This document shows, piece by piece, positions 25,239 through 33,101 of a DNA stretch of 64,000 bases. How positions within the stretch are numbered: position 1 is the first letter of the stretch; each line of letters begins with the position of its first letter. The translations under genes were made by a program, and so were the position numbers. A model generated the notes under the pieces. That model searched no databases. It worked only from the letters and a program-made list of their open reading frames with translations, and was not told where the DNA came from. The DNA comes from Angelakisella massiliensis (GTDB lineage: Bacteria > Bacillota > Clostridia > Oscillospirales > Ruminococcaceae): assembly GCF_900104675.1 (NCBI RefSeq), contig NZ_LT629945.1, forward strand, positions 377,001-441,000. The letters run 5' to 3'.

Positions 25239-27158
25239 ATGAACATTATCAATATCGGGATTCTTGCCCATGTAGACGCTGGAAAGACGACCTTGACGGA
25301 GAGTCTGCTATATGCCAGTGGAGCCATTTCAGAACCAGGGAGCGTCGAAAAAGGGACAACGAGGACGGACACCTTGTTTTTGGAGCGGCAGCGTGGGATT
25401 ACCATTCAAGCGGCAGTCACTTCCTTCCAGTGGCACAGATGTAAAGTTAACATTGTGGATACGCCCGGCCACATGGATTTTTTGGCGGAGGTGTACCGCT
25501 CTTTGGCTGTTTTAGATGGGGCCATCTTGGTGATCTCCGCGAAAGATGGCGTGCAGGCCCAGACCCGTATTCTGTTCCATGCCCTGCGGAAAATGAACAT
25601 TCCCACCGTTATCTTTATCAACAAGATCGACCAGGCTGGCGTTGATTTGCAGAGCGTGGTTCAGTCTGTTCGGGATAAGCTCTCCGCCGATATTATCATC
25701 AAGCAGACGGTGTCGCTGTCCCCGGAAATAGTCCTGGAGGAAAATACCGACATAGAAGCATGGGATGCGGTCATCGAAAATAACGATGCATTATTGGAAA
25801 AGTATATCGCAGGAGAACCAATCAGCCAGGAAAAACTTGCGCGGGAGGAACAGCGGCGGGTTCAAGAAGCCTCCCTGTTTCCGGTCTATCATGGCAGCGC
25901 CAAAAAGGGCCTTGGCATTCAACCGTTGATGGATGCGGTGACAGGACTGTTCCAACCGATTGGGGAACAGGGGAGCGCCACCCTATGCGGCAGCGTTTTC
26001 AAGGTTGAGTACACCGATTGCGGCCAGCGGCGTGTCTATCTGCGGCTATACAGCGGAACGCTGCGCCTGCGGGATACGGTGGCCCTGGCCGGGAGAGAAA
26101 AGCTGAAAATCACAGAGATGCGTATTCCATCCAAAGGGGAAATTGTTCGGACAGACACCGCTTATCCGGGCGAAATTGTTATCCTTCCCAGCGACAGCGT
26201 GAGGTTAAACGATGTATTAGGGGATCAAACCCGGCTCCCTCGTAAAAGGTGGCGCGAGGCCCCCCTCCCCATGCTGCGGACGACGATTGCGCCGAAAACG
26301 GCAGCGCAAAGAGAACGGCTGCTGGACGCTCTTACGCAACTTGCGGATACTGACCCGCTTTTGCGCTGCGAAGTGGATTCCATCACCCATGAGATCATTC
26401 TTTCTTTTTTGGGCCGGGTGCAGTTGGAGGTCGTTTCCGCTTTGCTGTCGGAAAAATACAAGATTGAAACAGTGGTAAAGGAACCCACCGTCATTTATAT
26501 GGAGCGGCCGCTCAAAGCAGCCAGCCACACCATCCATATCGAGGTGCCGCCCAACCCGTTTTGGGCATCTATCGGACTGTCTGTTACACCACTCCCGCTT
26601 GGCTCCGGCGTACAATACGAGAGCCGGGTTTCGCTGGGATACTTGAACCAGAGTTTTCAAAACGCTGTCAGGGATGGTATCCGTTACGGGCTGGAGCAGG
26701 GCTTGTTCGGCTGGAACGTAACGGACTGTAAGATTTGCTTTGAATACGGGCTTTATTACAGTCCAGTCAGCACGCCGGCGGACTTCCGCTCATTGGCCCC
26801 GATTGTATTGGAACAGGCATTGAAGGAATCGGGGACGCAGCTGCTGGAACCTTATCTCTCCTTCACCCTCTATGCGCCCCAGGAATACCTTTCCAGGGCT
26901 TATCATGATGCACCGAAATACTGTGCCACCATCGAAACGGCCCAGGTAAAAAAGGATGAAGTTGTCTTTACTGGCGAGATTCCCGCCCGCTGTATACAGG
27001 CATACCGTACTGATCTGGCCTTTTACACCAACGGGCAGAGCGTATGCCTTACAGAGCTAAAAGGGTATCAGGCCGCTGTCGGCCAGCCGGTCATCCAGCC
27101 CCGCCGTCCAAACAACCGCCTGGACAAGGTGCGCCATATGTTTCAGAAGGTAATGTAA
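25239..27158 (+). CDS. tet(W): Tetracycline resistance ribosomal protection protein Tet(W)
   Basis: 639 residues, the family's normal length. It starts [19 protein letters not shown] (G1 P-loop), with DTPGHMDF (G3) and FINKIDQAG (G4), and is recognisable as Tet(W) along its whole length. It is an EF-G-like GTPase that dislodges tetracycline from the ribosomal A site. Start ATG 25239 follows TGGAGGA. No internal stop or frameshift is seen, so it should be functional. It differs from the Tet(W) sequence I recall at scattered positions; allele assignment needs alignment. Confidence 0.96.
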   Translation: MNIINIGILAHVDAGKTTLTESLLYASGAISEPGSVEKGTTRTDTLFLERQRGITIQAAVTSFQWHRCKVNIVDTPGHMDFLAEVYRSLAVLDGAILVISAKDGVQAQTRILFHALRKMNIPTVIFINKIDQAGVDLQSVVQSVRDKLSADIIIKQTVSLSPEIVLEENTDIEAWDAVIENNDALLEKYIAGEPISQEKLAREEQRRVQEASLFPVYHGSAKKGLGIQPLMDAVTGLFQPIGEQGSATLCGSVFKVEYTDCGQRRVYLRLYSGTLRLRDTVALAGREKLKITEMRIPSKGEIVRTDTAYPGEIVILPSDSVRLNDVLGDQTRLPRKRWREAPLPMLRTTIAPKTAAQRERLLDALTQLADTDPLLRCEVDSITHEIILSFLGRVQLEVVSALLSEKYKIETVVKEPTVIYMERPLKAASHTIHIEVPPNPFWASIGLSVTPLPLGSGVQYESRVSLGYLNQSFQNAVRDGIRYGLEQGLFGWNVTDCKICFEYGLYYSPVSTPADFRSLAPIVLEQALKESGTQLLEPYLSFTLYAPQEYLSRAYHDAPKYCATIETAQVKKDEVVFTGEIPARCIQAYRTDLAFYTNGQSVCLTELKGYQAAVGQPVIQPRRPNNRLDKVRHMFQKVM

Positions 27159-27208
27159 AGATACATAATCGTCAAGACGGCAACAATCAGAAGTTATGGA
27201 GGGTAACA

Positions 27209-27976
27209 ATGGAATATCGTAAGGAAGATTTAATGGAAGCAAAAAAGCAAATTTTGGGAGTGGGAGAGAACATGGGAACAGAGGAAAGTAAAAAAATCTG
27301 GGAGGAGAACGCACAATTTTGGGATAATGCAATGGGTGACGAATCTAATGAATTTCACAGAGAGGTAGTGCGTCCCAAAGTAACGGAACTTCTATCTCCT
27401 AATCCTGCGGATTATATTTTGGATATTGCGTGTGGCAATGGAAATTATTCTTCGTATCTTGCACAAAGAGGCGCTTCGGTTGTCGCTTTTGATTACAGCA
27501 AAAAAATGATAGAATTGGCTAAAAGACGGCAATCACAATATGCAAAACAAATTGAATTTTGTGTGGCGGATGCGACCAATAGAAAAAGTATATTAGAATT
27601 AAAAAGAAATCGAGCCTTTACGAAAGCAGTTTCTAATATGGCAATTATGGATATTACGGATATTGAACCACTTCTTATGGCTGTTTATGAACTGTTGCAG
27701 GAAAGCGGAATTTTTGTCTTTGCAACGCAACACCCTTGTTTTGTCACGTTGACTGAAAAATATATGACACCGCACAGTTACTATGATATAGCGATTGAAG
27801 GGCAACCGAAAGAGCAGATTTATTATCATCGTTCCATACAAGATATTTTTAACCTTTGTTTTAGAGCTGGATTTGTCATTGATGGATTTTATGAAGAATG
27901 TTTCAAAACCAACAAAGAAATTCCTATGGTAATGATAGTAAGGCTTAAGAAGGTAAAACGTGATACCTTACAATAA
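27209..27976 (+). CDS. Class I SAM-dependent methyltransferase
   Basis: 255 residues from ATG 27209 (GGAGGG 5 bases upstream; ATG 27272 is an alternative). ILDIACGNGNYSSYLAQRG is the SAM-binding motif I, followed by VVAFDYSKKMIELAKR. The gene is visibly more AT-rich than tet(W) and its other neighbours, which suggests separate acquisition. Its substrate is unknown. It follows tet(W) by 50 bases and could be read from the same promoter. Confidence 0.85.
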   Translation: MEYRKEDLMEAKKQILGVGENMGTEESKKIWEENAQFWDNAMGDESNEFHREVVRPKVTELLSPNPADYILDIACGNGNYSSYLAQRGASVVAFDYSKKMIELAKRRQSQYAKQIEFCVADATNRKSILELKRNRAFTKAVSNMAIMDITDIEPLLMAVYELLQESGIFVFATQHPCFVTLTEKYMTPHSYYDIAIEGQPKEQIYYHRSIQDIFNLCFRAGFVIDGFYEECFKTNKEIPMVMIVRLKKVKRDTLQ

Positions 27977-28145
27977 ATTCAAGTTTGTCGGGTAAATAGC
28001 AAAGCCAGCCGAGCCAGCGGGCGGTCAAGATGAACGGGCTTCGCCCACCGTTGACAGCCCCGCCCGGTTTCGCAGTTAGGCAGTCAAGGAGCGACAGCAA
28101 GGAGTGCTGCCGCCCCGCACTATTATTCAGAGAGGGGGAATTTCC

Positions 28146-28226
28146 ATGACAGACCAGAAAGCCTATCAAGAATATATCCAGCGCAGGTACAACGCCTCTT
28201 GCAAGGCTGTTATCCGCTGTGCCTGA
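28146..28226 (+). pseudogene. Truncated sigma/HTH gene remnant
   Basis: A 26-codon ORF (MTDQKAYQEYIQRRYNASCK...) with GAGAGGGGG upstream. It reads like the first 26 residues of the small sigma-24-like regulators that follow tet genes on clostridial conjugative transposons, but it ends early at TGA. The end of the element probably truncated it. Confidence 0.55.
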
Positions 28227-28292
28227 CAGCGTCCGTCCGTGCCGGAATTATGTAGAGCTCCACATAATTCTGTTGTATTTCCCAGCCTTTTG

Positions 28293-28362
28293 TGATACTA
28301 TTTTGATACTAATAAACTTTACAGCCGAAAATAGCAGGTGGAATATTAACATATTTGCGAAA
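28293..28362. repeat. Putative right end of the tet(W) unit
   Basis: TGATACTATTT (28293-28303) and TTGATACT (28303-28310) echo the left-end motifs at 19629-19651. ATTAACATATTTGCGAAA (28345-28362) is an exact 18-bp copy of 20432-20449. Together they mark the region where the integrase unit ends. Which base is the junction is unresolved. Confidence 0.45.
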
Positions 28363-28774
28363 GTTTTTCCTGCGAAATCACCTCAAATACACCCTACTAT
28401 ATCTGAATTTGCCGAGAGTGAATGCTTTCGAGGAATTTTGTGATTACTGCTTTCCCTGCGACCAAACCGAAGAAGAGTCCTCCTATATGGCTGGGAATTT
28501 CTGTTCTTTGGCACCAGTATCGATGCGGTGGAGACTACAAGGCATTCGGGCATCGGGGCGGATCGTGTTGTAAACTATTACTGCGGCAGCGCCAGGACAG
28601 CTCGACCATGAGGTCTTGCGTGAAGCCATCTGCACTGTTCGAGTCAGTGCGCCGCTGGATGCAGATTGAAAAAAACGATTGATTGGTGCGTGCTATCAAA
28701 AGCGCAGTCAATCAATACTGCCTTACCTGATACTCGATTTTTCTATCTTTGCTGAAAGTTATCCGCGTAAACAG
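28363..28774. other. Degenerate intergenic stretch
   Basis: About 410 bp with only short, mutually conflicting ORFs and no convincing RBS. The + strand segment 28591-28668 (QLDHEVLREAICTVRVSAPL, then stop) looks like a short decayed coding tail of an unidentified gene. I assign no functional gene here. Confidence 0.4.
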
Positions 28775-28864
28775 TTCTTTAGAATTATACCTCGTTCTTT
28801 GGATTCTGTATGAATCAGGCCATCACCACTATACTATTCTTTAGAACAAAAGCGAGTTCTAAAG
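28775..28864. promoter_or_regulatory. Operator repeats before XRE gene
   Basis: TTCTTTAGAA occurs exactly at 28775-28784 and 28837-28846. Partial copies are GTTCTTTGG (28794) and, inverted, TTCTAAAGG (28857). They lie immediately upstream of an XRE gene, as expected for autoregulation. Confidence 0.6.
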
Positions 28865-28878
28865 GAGGCGGTGGCAGG

Positions 28879-29196
28879 ATGGATGCAAGAGCAGTTGGAC
28901 AAAGAATCAAGGCTGCAAGGGAGAAAAAGAACATGACACAAGAAGATCTTGCCGCCTGCATTGACATTAGCCCGACCCATGTGAGCGTGATTGAACGCGG
29001 AACCAAGATTCCGAGGATGGACACTTTCGTAGCGATTGCAAATGTGCTTGGCGTATCTGCGGATGACCTTCTGGTGGATGTGGTGGATCGAGCGACTGCC
29101 GGAGTTGCTTCGGAGCTTTCTGCCGCCATCGAGGCGCTCCCTCACGAAGAAAGGATGCGGGTCTTAAAAGTAGTGTCTGTATTGGTAGATAGATGA
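28879..29196 (+). CDS. XRE-family transcriptional regulator
   Basis: 105 residues from ATG 28879 (GGAGGCGG upstream). The helix-turn-helix is MTQEDLAACIDISPTHVSVI, followed by an LxxLxVSADDLL segment. The C-terminal helix resembles small Clostridia regulators. It is followed at once by a strong terminator, so it is monocistronic. Confidence 0.85.
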   Translation: MDARAVGQRIKAAREKKNMTQEDLAACIDISPTHVSVIERGTKIPRMDTFVAIANVLGVSADDLLVDVVDRATAGVASELSAAIEALPHEERMRVLKVVSVLVDR

Positions 29197-29236
29197 GTGT
29201 GGAAGAGCTTTCGGCTCTTCCACGCTTTTTCTTTTT
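29197..29236 (+). terminator. Terminator after XRE gene
   Basis: 12-bp stem GTGTGGAAGAGC / GCTCTTCCACGC with a TTTCG loop, followed by TTTTTCTTTTT. Confidence 0.9.
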
Positions 29237-29327
29237 CCTCTGTCAAAATGTGAGTGATTTCGATATTCTTATGATGTTATACTTGCGCCAAAGAACAAGA
29301 GAAAAGTCTAAAGACGGAGGAATATCC

Positions 29328-29555
29328 ATGAAAAACTTTGAAGAGATTATTGCGAAAATTGCCAGGGAGAACGGAACCACGCCAGAAAATGTACTCCGTG
29401 AAATGCAGTTGGCTATTGATCATGCTTACGATCACCATGACAAGGAGGCGCAAAAGTTATGGGATATGATGTCATTCAAAAGCGACAGACCGACACCGGA
29501 AGAGTTCATCTTTCAGGTGGCAATGATGCTGGATAAAAACGGATCATTACATTAA
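29328..29555 (+). CDS. Spo0A C-terminal-domain-like small protein
   Basis: 75 residues from ATG 29328, GGAGG upstream. TPENVLREMQLAIDHAYDHH and DRPTPEEFIFQVAMML match the pattern of the Spo0A DNA-binding effector domain (the 'REMxxAI' and 'PTxxEFI' blocks). No receiver domain is present. It is probably a small DNA-binding or Spo0A-mimicking protein carried as cargo. Confidence 0.6.
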   Translation: MKNFEEIIAKIARENGTTPENVLREMQLAIDHAYDHHDKEAQKLWDMMSFKSDRPTPEEFIFQVAMMLDKNGSLH

Positions 29556-29619
29556 ATTGGATGCTCTGACCATGTTGTAGCGGGTTTCCCTCTGCTATCT
29601 TCTCGGTGGCTTTATAGCC

Positions 29620-29859
29620 TTAGTCATTGAACAAGGCATCGTATTCCTTAATTCGATCTATCCAATCCAGTTCCCTTTGCCGCTTTGCATTATCATCTAT
29701 GACAATCGCCTCGGGATAAACCTTCAGGATTGCCTCCTTCATCTTGCGCTGTTCCGCCTTTGTGGTAGGAATCCGTTTCTTGCCGCCATACCAGGTTTTC
29801 TTCAGCTTTTGCGTCACATCGAAGGCCGGCGCAGGAGCCTTTTTCTTTTTTCCAAACAT
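29620..29859 (-). CDS. Hypothetical basic protein, 79 aa
   Basis: No family recognised. It starts MFGKKKKAPAPAFD after GAGGTG. It is Lys-rich at the N-terminus with an acidic C-terminus (RIKEYDALFND). It follows the repeat protein by 12 bases on the same strand, so it is probably the last gene of the defence-island transcript. Confidence 0.6.
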   Translation of the reverse strand: MFGKKKKAPAPAFDVTQKLKKTWYGGKKRIPTTKAEQRKMKEAILKVYPEAIVIDDNAKRQRELDWIDRIKEYDALFND

Positions 29860-29871
29860 CAATGCACCTCA

Positions 29872-30840
29872 TCAATCCATGCTGCCATCGCCTTTGTTAC
29901 CTCCAAACTCGCAGCCGTATTGATGACCGTGGCCATAGTACCATCGTCCATAGCGATACCCATAGTGGGGAGGGCAGTTGGCGCAGTCCCCGTTACAATG
30001 TCCGTTATGCTGGTGTCGTTCGCTGTGCCGGGAAACTGCATTGATTCCGGCAATCGCAGCGAATAGCGTTCCCCAAAAGCCCAATCGAGGTGCTGCGGAT
30101 TCCTGATAAGATATGTCCTCGTAGATGGGCTCATTGTGAAGTTCCAGATGATGCTTTTTCGCAATCTTCAAATATGTATCGTCTGGGAGTACATCATACA
30201 ACTCCTCAGCTTGATTGGCATCAAATGTCCCTTGGGCGGTCAGCGACATTTTTTCAATGAGGGATTCCGAAATTCCAAAATCGAGCCACTCCATGATTTG
30301 CTGCGGAGCGAACCGCACCTTGCCCTGTAACGATTTCTCAATCAGAGTCTCGATAGTTGCCTGGTCAAGATAATCCCTCAAAATATCAAGCTGCTCAGCG
30401 TCAAAGCATCCCGTGACTTTCATTACCATCGTTTTGAAGGTCTCTTCATCTGCGCAGTCAACCAACTCCATAATCGTTGCCGGTGCATATTGGTCGCTCG
30501 TAGCCTTTTTCAGAAGTGTCTGGAATACTTCATCATCCATGCAGCCGGTGAGGGTATCCAACGCTTCATCGGAAAGTGTTCCTTGGACGGAGGAAACGAC
30601 ACGCTTCATCGTCGCTGTATCCACGCAGCAATTCAAATCCTCAATATTCTCGACTTGAAAGGTGACACCGGCATCCAAGGCTCTGTTTATCAGCCGACTT
30701 GCGGCCTTTTCATCACACAATTCCATAGCTACTTCGGTGACTTCAGCCGGGGAGCCATAGGAGGTGAGGGCGGAAAGCCGTCGAATCTGTGTACTCGTCG
30801 CCCAGTCATAGAACTTTTCGTAATATTCATCCCAAGTCAT
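29872..30840 (-). CDS. Helical-repeat protein with His/Cys-rich tail
   Basis: 322 residues, no named family. Residues about 55-240 contain about six imperfect 28-residue units of the form 'xxFxxxxLxxLxxCxDxxxFxxLLxKxx', for example LSDEALDTLTGCMDDEVFQT. These predict an alpha-alpha repeat scaffold. A hydrophobic segment (LGFWGTLFAAIAGINAV) near 265 is followed by a tail rich in His, Gly, Cys and Tyr (HCNGDCANCPPHYGYRYG) that could bind metal. It lies in the leftward run downstream of the BREX genes and SIMPL gene. Function is unknown. Confidence 0.7.
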   Translation of the reverse strand: MTWDEYYEKFYDWATSTQIRRLSALTSYGSPAEVTEVAMELCDEKAASRLINRALDAGVTFQVENIEDLNCCVDTATMKRVVSSVQGTLSDEALDTLTGCMDDEVFQTLLKKATSDQYAPATIMELVDCADEETFKTMVMKVTGCFDAEQLDILRDYLDQATIETLIEKSLQGKVRFAPQQIMEWLDFGISESLIEKMSLTAQGTFDANQAEELYDVLPDDTYLKIAKKHHLELHNEPIYEDISYQESAAPRLGFWGTLFAAIAGINAVSRHSERHQHNGHCNGDCANCPPHYGYRYGRWYYGHGHQYGCEFGGNKGDGSMD

Positions 30841-30860
30841 TTCCGCACCTCACATTCTGA

Positions 30861-31523
30861 TTATCGAATCTCCCAGACGAAAGTGGCTGTGTCGCTTACA
30901 TCAATGTCATCCGGTTCGATGTCCATATCGGCCATGGCTCCCATCGGCATCGCCAAGCACTTTTCATCAAGCATATATTCAGTGCGTGAGACAACATTGA
31001 GTTCGCCCCAATTATAGTCGATGGCGAGCAGATCTCCCAGCGCCACATTCGAGGCTTCGCAAAGAATTTCCGCTTTTTCCCGTGCGTTGATCGTTGCGGA
31101 TTTCAAAAGCTTCTTGTTGACCGCAGACGGGTCTTTTACTGTGAAGGCGATGGACAGCTCTGGTTTGGCAAGACATTTTGAGATTGCGGAAAGGGACTGC
31201 GCCAGCCGCCTTGTGTCGAAATCAAATTCAACTTTGAGCCGGTGATTGCAGATATATCCGTTGAATACGCTTTTATAGTTGCCGTTTCTGTCTTTTACTC
31301 GTTCATAGTCTGTGCGAACATTGAAATTCACGGTTTTTACAGACTTCTTCTTAAATCCGACAGATTCCAGCGCCTTGTTTAGATAGTCAATCTGGAGTGC
31401 GGCCTGTTCCATCGCTTTTTCGTAGTTCGTATCCTGCGCTTCAAGGCTCATGGAGATGACGATGTAATCCGGCGGAGTGGAGACTCTGCCAACTCCTTTT
31501 ACGGTTATCGTCCTTGACATCAT
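30861..31523 (-). CDS. SIMPL (DUF541) domain protein
   Basis: 220 residues from ATG 31523 with AGAGGTG. TITVKGVGRVSTPPDYIVI at the N-terminus and AREKAEILCEASNVALGDL towards the C-terminus are the SIMPL signature. Unlike most family members it has no signal peptide, so it should be cytosolic. Its start overlaps the stop of the small upstream gene (TGATG), so it is translationally coupled. The role of SIMPL proteins is poorly defined. Confidence 0.82.
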   Translation of the reverse strand: MMSRTITVKGVGRVSTPPDYIVISMSLEAQDTNYEKAMEQAALQIDYLNKALESVGFKKKSVKTVNFNVRTDYERVKDRNGNYKSVFNGYICNHRLKVEFDFDTRRLAQSLSAISKCLAKPELSIAFTVKDPSAVNKKLLKSATINAREKAEILCEASNVALGDLLAIDYNWGELNVVSRTEYMLDEKCLAMPMGAMADMDIEPDDIDVSDTATFVWEIR

Positions 31524-31699
31524 CACACCTCTTTTCTGTTTTCCTTGTCACGCTCTGCTTTCCACCGTTCAAATTTCTCAACATTCTTGGGGTCGGAATA
31601 GAACTCCCTGCAAGATTGCAGCAGTGTACGGCAGAGGGCTTTCATTTCATATTCTGGGATTTGGCTAAAATCAATCAGGGGTTGTTCTTCGCTCATCAT
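31523..31699 (-). CDS. Small conserved-looking protein, 58 aa
   Basis: A 58-codon gene: ATG 31699 (or 31696), AAGGTGG upstream, stop overlapping the SIMPL start. The sequence starts MMSEEQPLIDFSQIPEYEMK and ends in a charged helix (KFERWKAERDKENRK). Real-gene evidence is the RBS and the TGATG coupling. Function is unknown. It sits between the cysteine desulfurase and SIMPL genes. Confidence 0.65.
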   Translation of the reverse strand: MMSEEQPLIDFSQIPEYEMKALCRTLLQSCREFYSDPKNVEKFERWKAERDKENRKEV

Positions 31700-31769
31700 G
31701 ACACCACCTTACAGGGACTTCATCACATCCAGCAAGTGCTGATGATTGTTATCGTATTCAATAGAAGCT

Positions 31770-32894
31770 CTACTTCAAAATTCGCAAAAGTGCATCAACG
31801 ATTTCGTCGATATCGCCTTCTGTATTGTTCTTTCCTAACGACAATCGTATTGTTCCCTTTGCCAGTTCTGGCTCCAGTTTAATCGCCTGCAACACATGGG
31901 ATATTTGTGTTTCTCTGCTATTGCAGGCTGAACCAGTAGAGACACAGATTCCCATCAAATCCAATCGGTGCAAGAGGGCTTCACCACTGTAGCCGGGGAA
32001 AGAGAGACTGATGTTCCCGGGGATATGTGCTGCGCTCCCATTTCTGGAAAATCGTACATTCGCATCTGACAAGCCCATGATTAGTTTGGTTTCCAGCCGA
32101 GTTAAATGCTCCGCTGTATCTTTCAGTCCATCTACACATTTTTTTAATGCAGCCGCCATACCTACAATAGATGCGATATTCTCTGTGCCCGCCCTCATGT
32201 GGTTTTCCTGACTGCCGCCACTTGCGTATGGAGCCAGCGGCGTCCCTTTTCGGACATACAGGAAGCCGATACCTTTGGGACCATGGAATTTGTGGGCGGA
32301 AGCAGAAAGCATATCTACACCAAGATCGTTCACATCTATTTTGATATGTCCAACCGCCTGAACAGCATCGGTATGAAACATTGCGCCAACGGAATGAGCA
32401 ATGGCAGCTAACGCTGGAATGTCCTGAATGGAGCCTATCTCGTTGTTGGCGGCCATAATAGAAACCAGCCGAGTATCCGGTGCAATGTGTTCTGACAGCG
32501 TTGCGGTATTTACTTTGCCGGTAGAATCTACCGGCAGATAAAAAACGGGATAGCCCATTCTTTCAATATCAGCGCACGGACGCAAAATCGCATGGTGCTC
32601 AATGGCTGATGTTATAAATCCGTGTTTTTCCGGGTCGAGAAATGCAGTTCCCTTTATTGCCCAGTTGTTGCTTTCCGTACCACCTGAAGTGAAAAATATT
32701 TCGTCAGGTTGAGCGCCAATACACTGGGCAATGATTTCCCTCGATTCCCGCAGAGCTTTTTTGGGCGCTCTCGCAAATGAATAGGGCTGCGAAGCGTTTC
32801 CGTATTCTTCTAAAAGATATGGTTGCATCGCCTCAAACGCATCAATATCCAGTTGTGTTGTGGCTGCATTATCCGCATAGATAAAACGCTTCAC
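31770..32894 (-). CDS. Cysteine desulfurase (NifS/IscS/DndA family)
   Basis: 374 residues from GTG 32894. FIYADNAATTQLD is at the N-terminus. The PLP-binding region is SGGTESNN, HTDAVQAVGH and SASAHKFHGPKGIGF (Schiff-base Lys near 202), and His is in SAIEHHAIL. The catalytic loop VSTGSACNSRE has the persulfide-forming Cys near 323. The enzyme takes sulfur from cysteine for Fe-S clusters or sulfur transfer. It lies 9 bases after the Cys-rich mini-gene, which itself overlaps brxL, so it is part of the BREX transcript. This supports a role in supplying BrxP with sulfur or clusters (inference). Confidence 0.93.
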   Translation of the reverse strand: MKRFIYADNAATTQLDIDAFEAMQPYLLEEYGNASQPYSFARAPKKALRESREIIAQCIGAQPDEIFFTSGGTESNNWAIKGTAFLDPEKHGFITSAIEHHAILRPCADIERMGYPVFYLPVDSTGKVNTATLSEHIAPDTRLVSIMAANNEIGSIQDIPALAAIAHSVGAMFHTDAVQAVGHIKIDVNDLGVDMLSASAHKFHGPKGIGFLYVRKGTPLAPYASGGSQENHMRAGTENIASIVGMAAALKKCVDGLKDTAEHLTRLETKLIMGLSDANVRFSRNGSAAHIPGNISLSFPGYSGEALLHRLDLMGICVSTGSACNSRETQISHVLQAIKLEPELAKGTIRLSLGKNNTEGDIDEIVDALLRILK

Positions 32895-32903
32895 AATCCC
32901 ACC

Positions 32904-33101
32904 TCATTCAAATAATTTACAGCCTTCCTCTTTGAACTCCTCGATTTTATCAAGCAATTCCTCAACAGTACACCCAAGATATTCGGCAAGGCAATCCATA
33001 CAGTAGAAATTCTCCATGTCTTCGCCCAATAGTTTTTTGTTAATACCGATGGTGTTCTTGTTAAGATTATTTTTACCGCAGATGATACAATCAATTTTCA
33101 T
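32904..33101 (-). CDS. Cys-rich mini-protein (two CxxC knuckles)
   Basis: 65 residues; ATG overlaps the end of brxL by 11 bases and AAGGAG precedes it. CIICGKNN and YCMDCLAEYLGC provide four or five cysteines, followed by a charged helix. It may bind zinc or an Fe-S cluster, or act as a persulfide relay between desulfurase and BrxP (inference). It looks translationally coupled between brxL and the desulfurase gene. Confidence 0.75.
   Translation of the reverse strand: MKIDCIICGKNNLNKNTIGINKKLLGEDMENFYCMDCLAEYLGCTVEELLDKIEEFKEEGCKLFE

Noticed and set aside
31700-31769. Coding-looking fragment EYDNNHQHLLDVMKSL between the desulfurase and the 58-aa gene
   Set aside because: Only about 20 codons follow an in-frame stop, with no start codon. 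The desulfurase already has a normal C-terminus, so this is not evidence of a frameshift.
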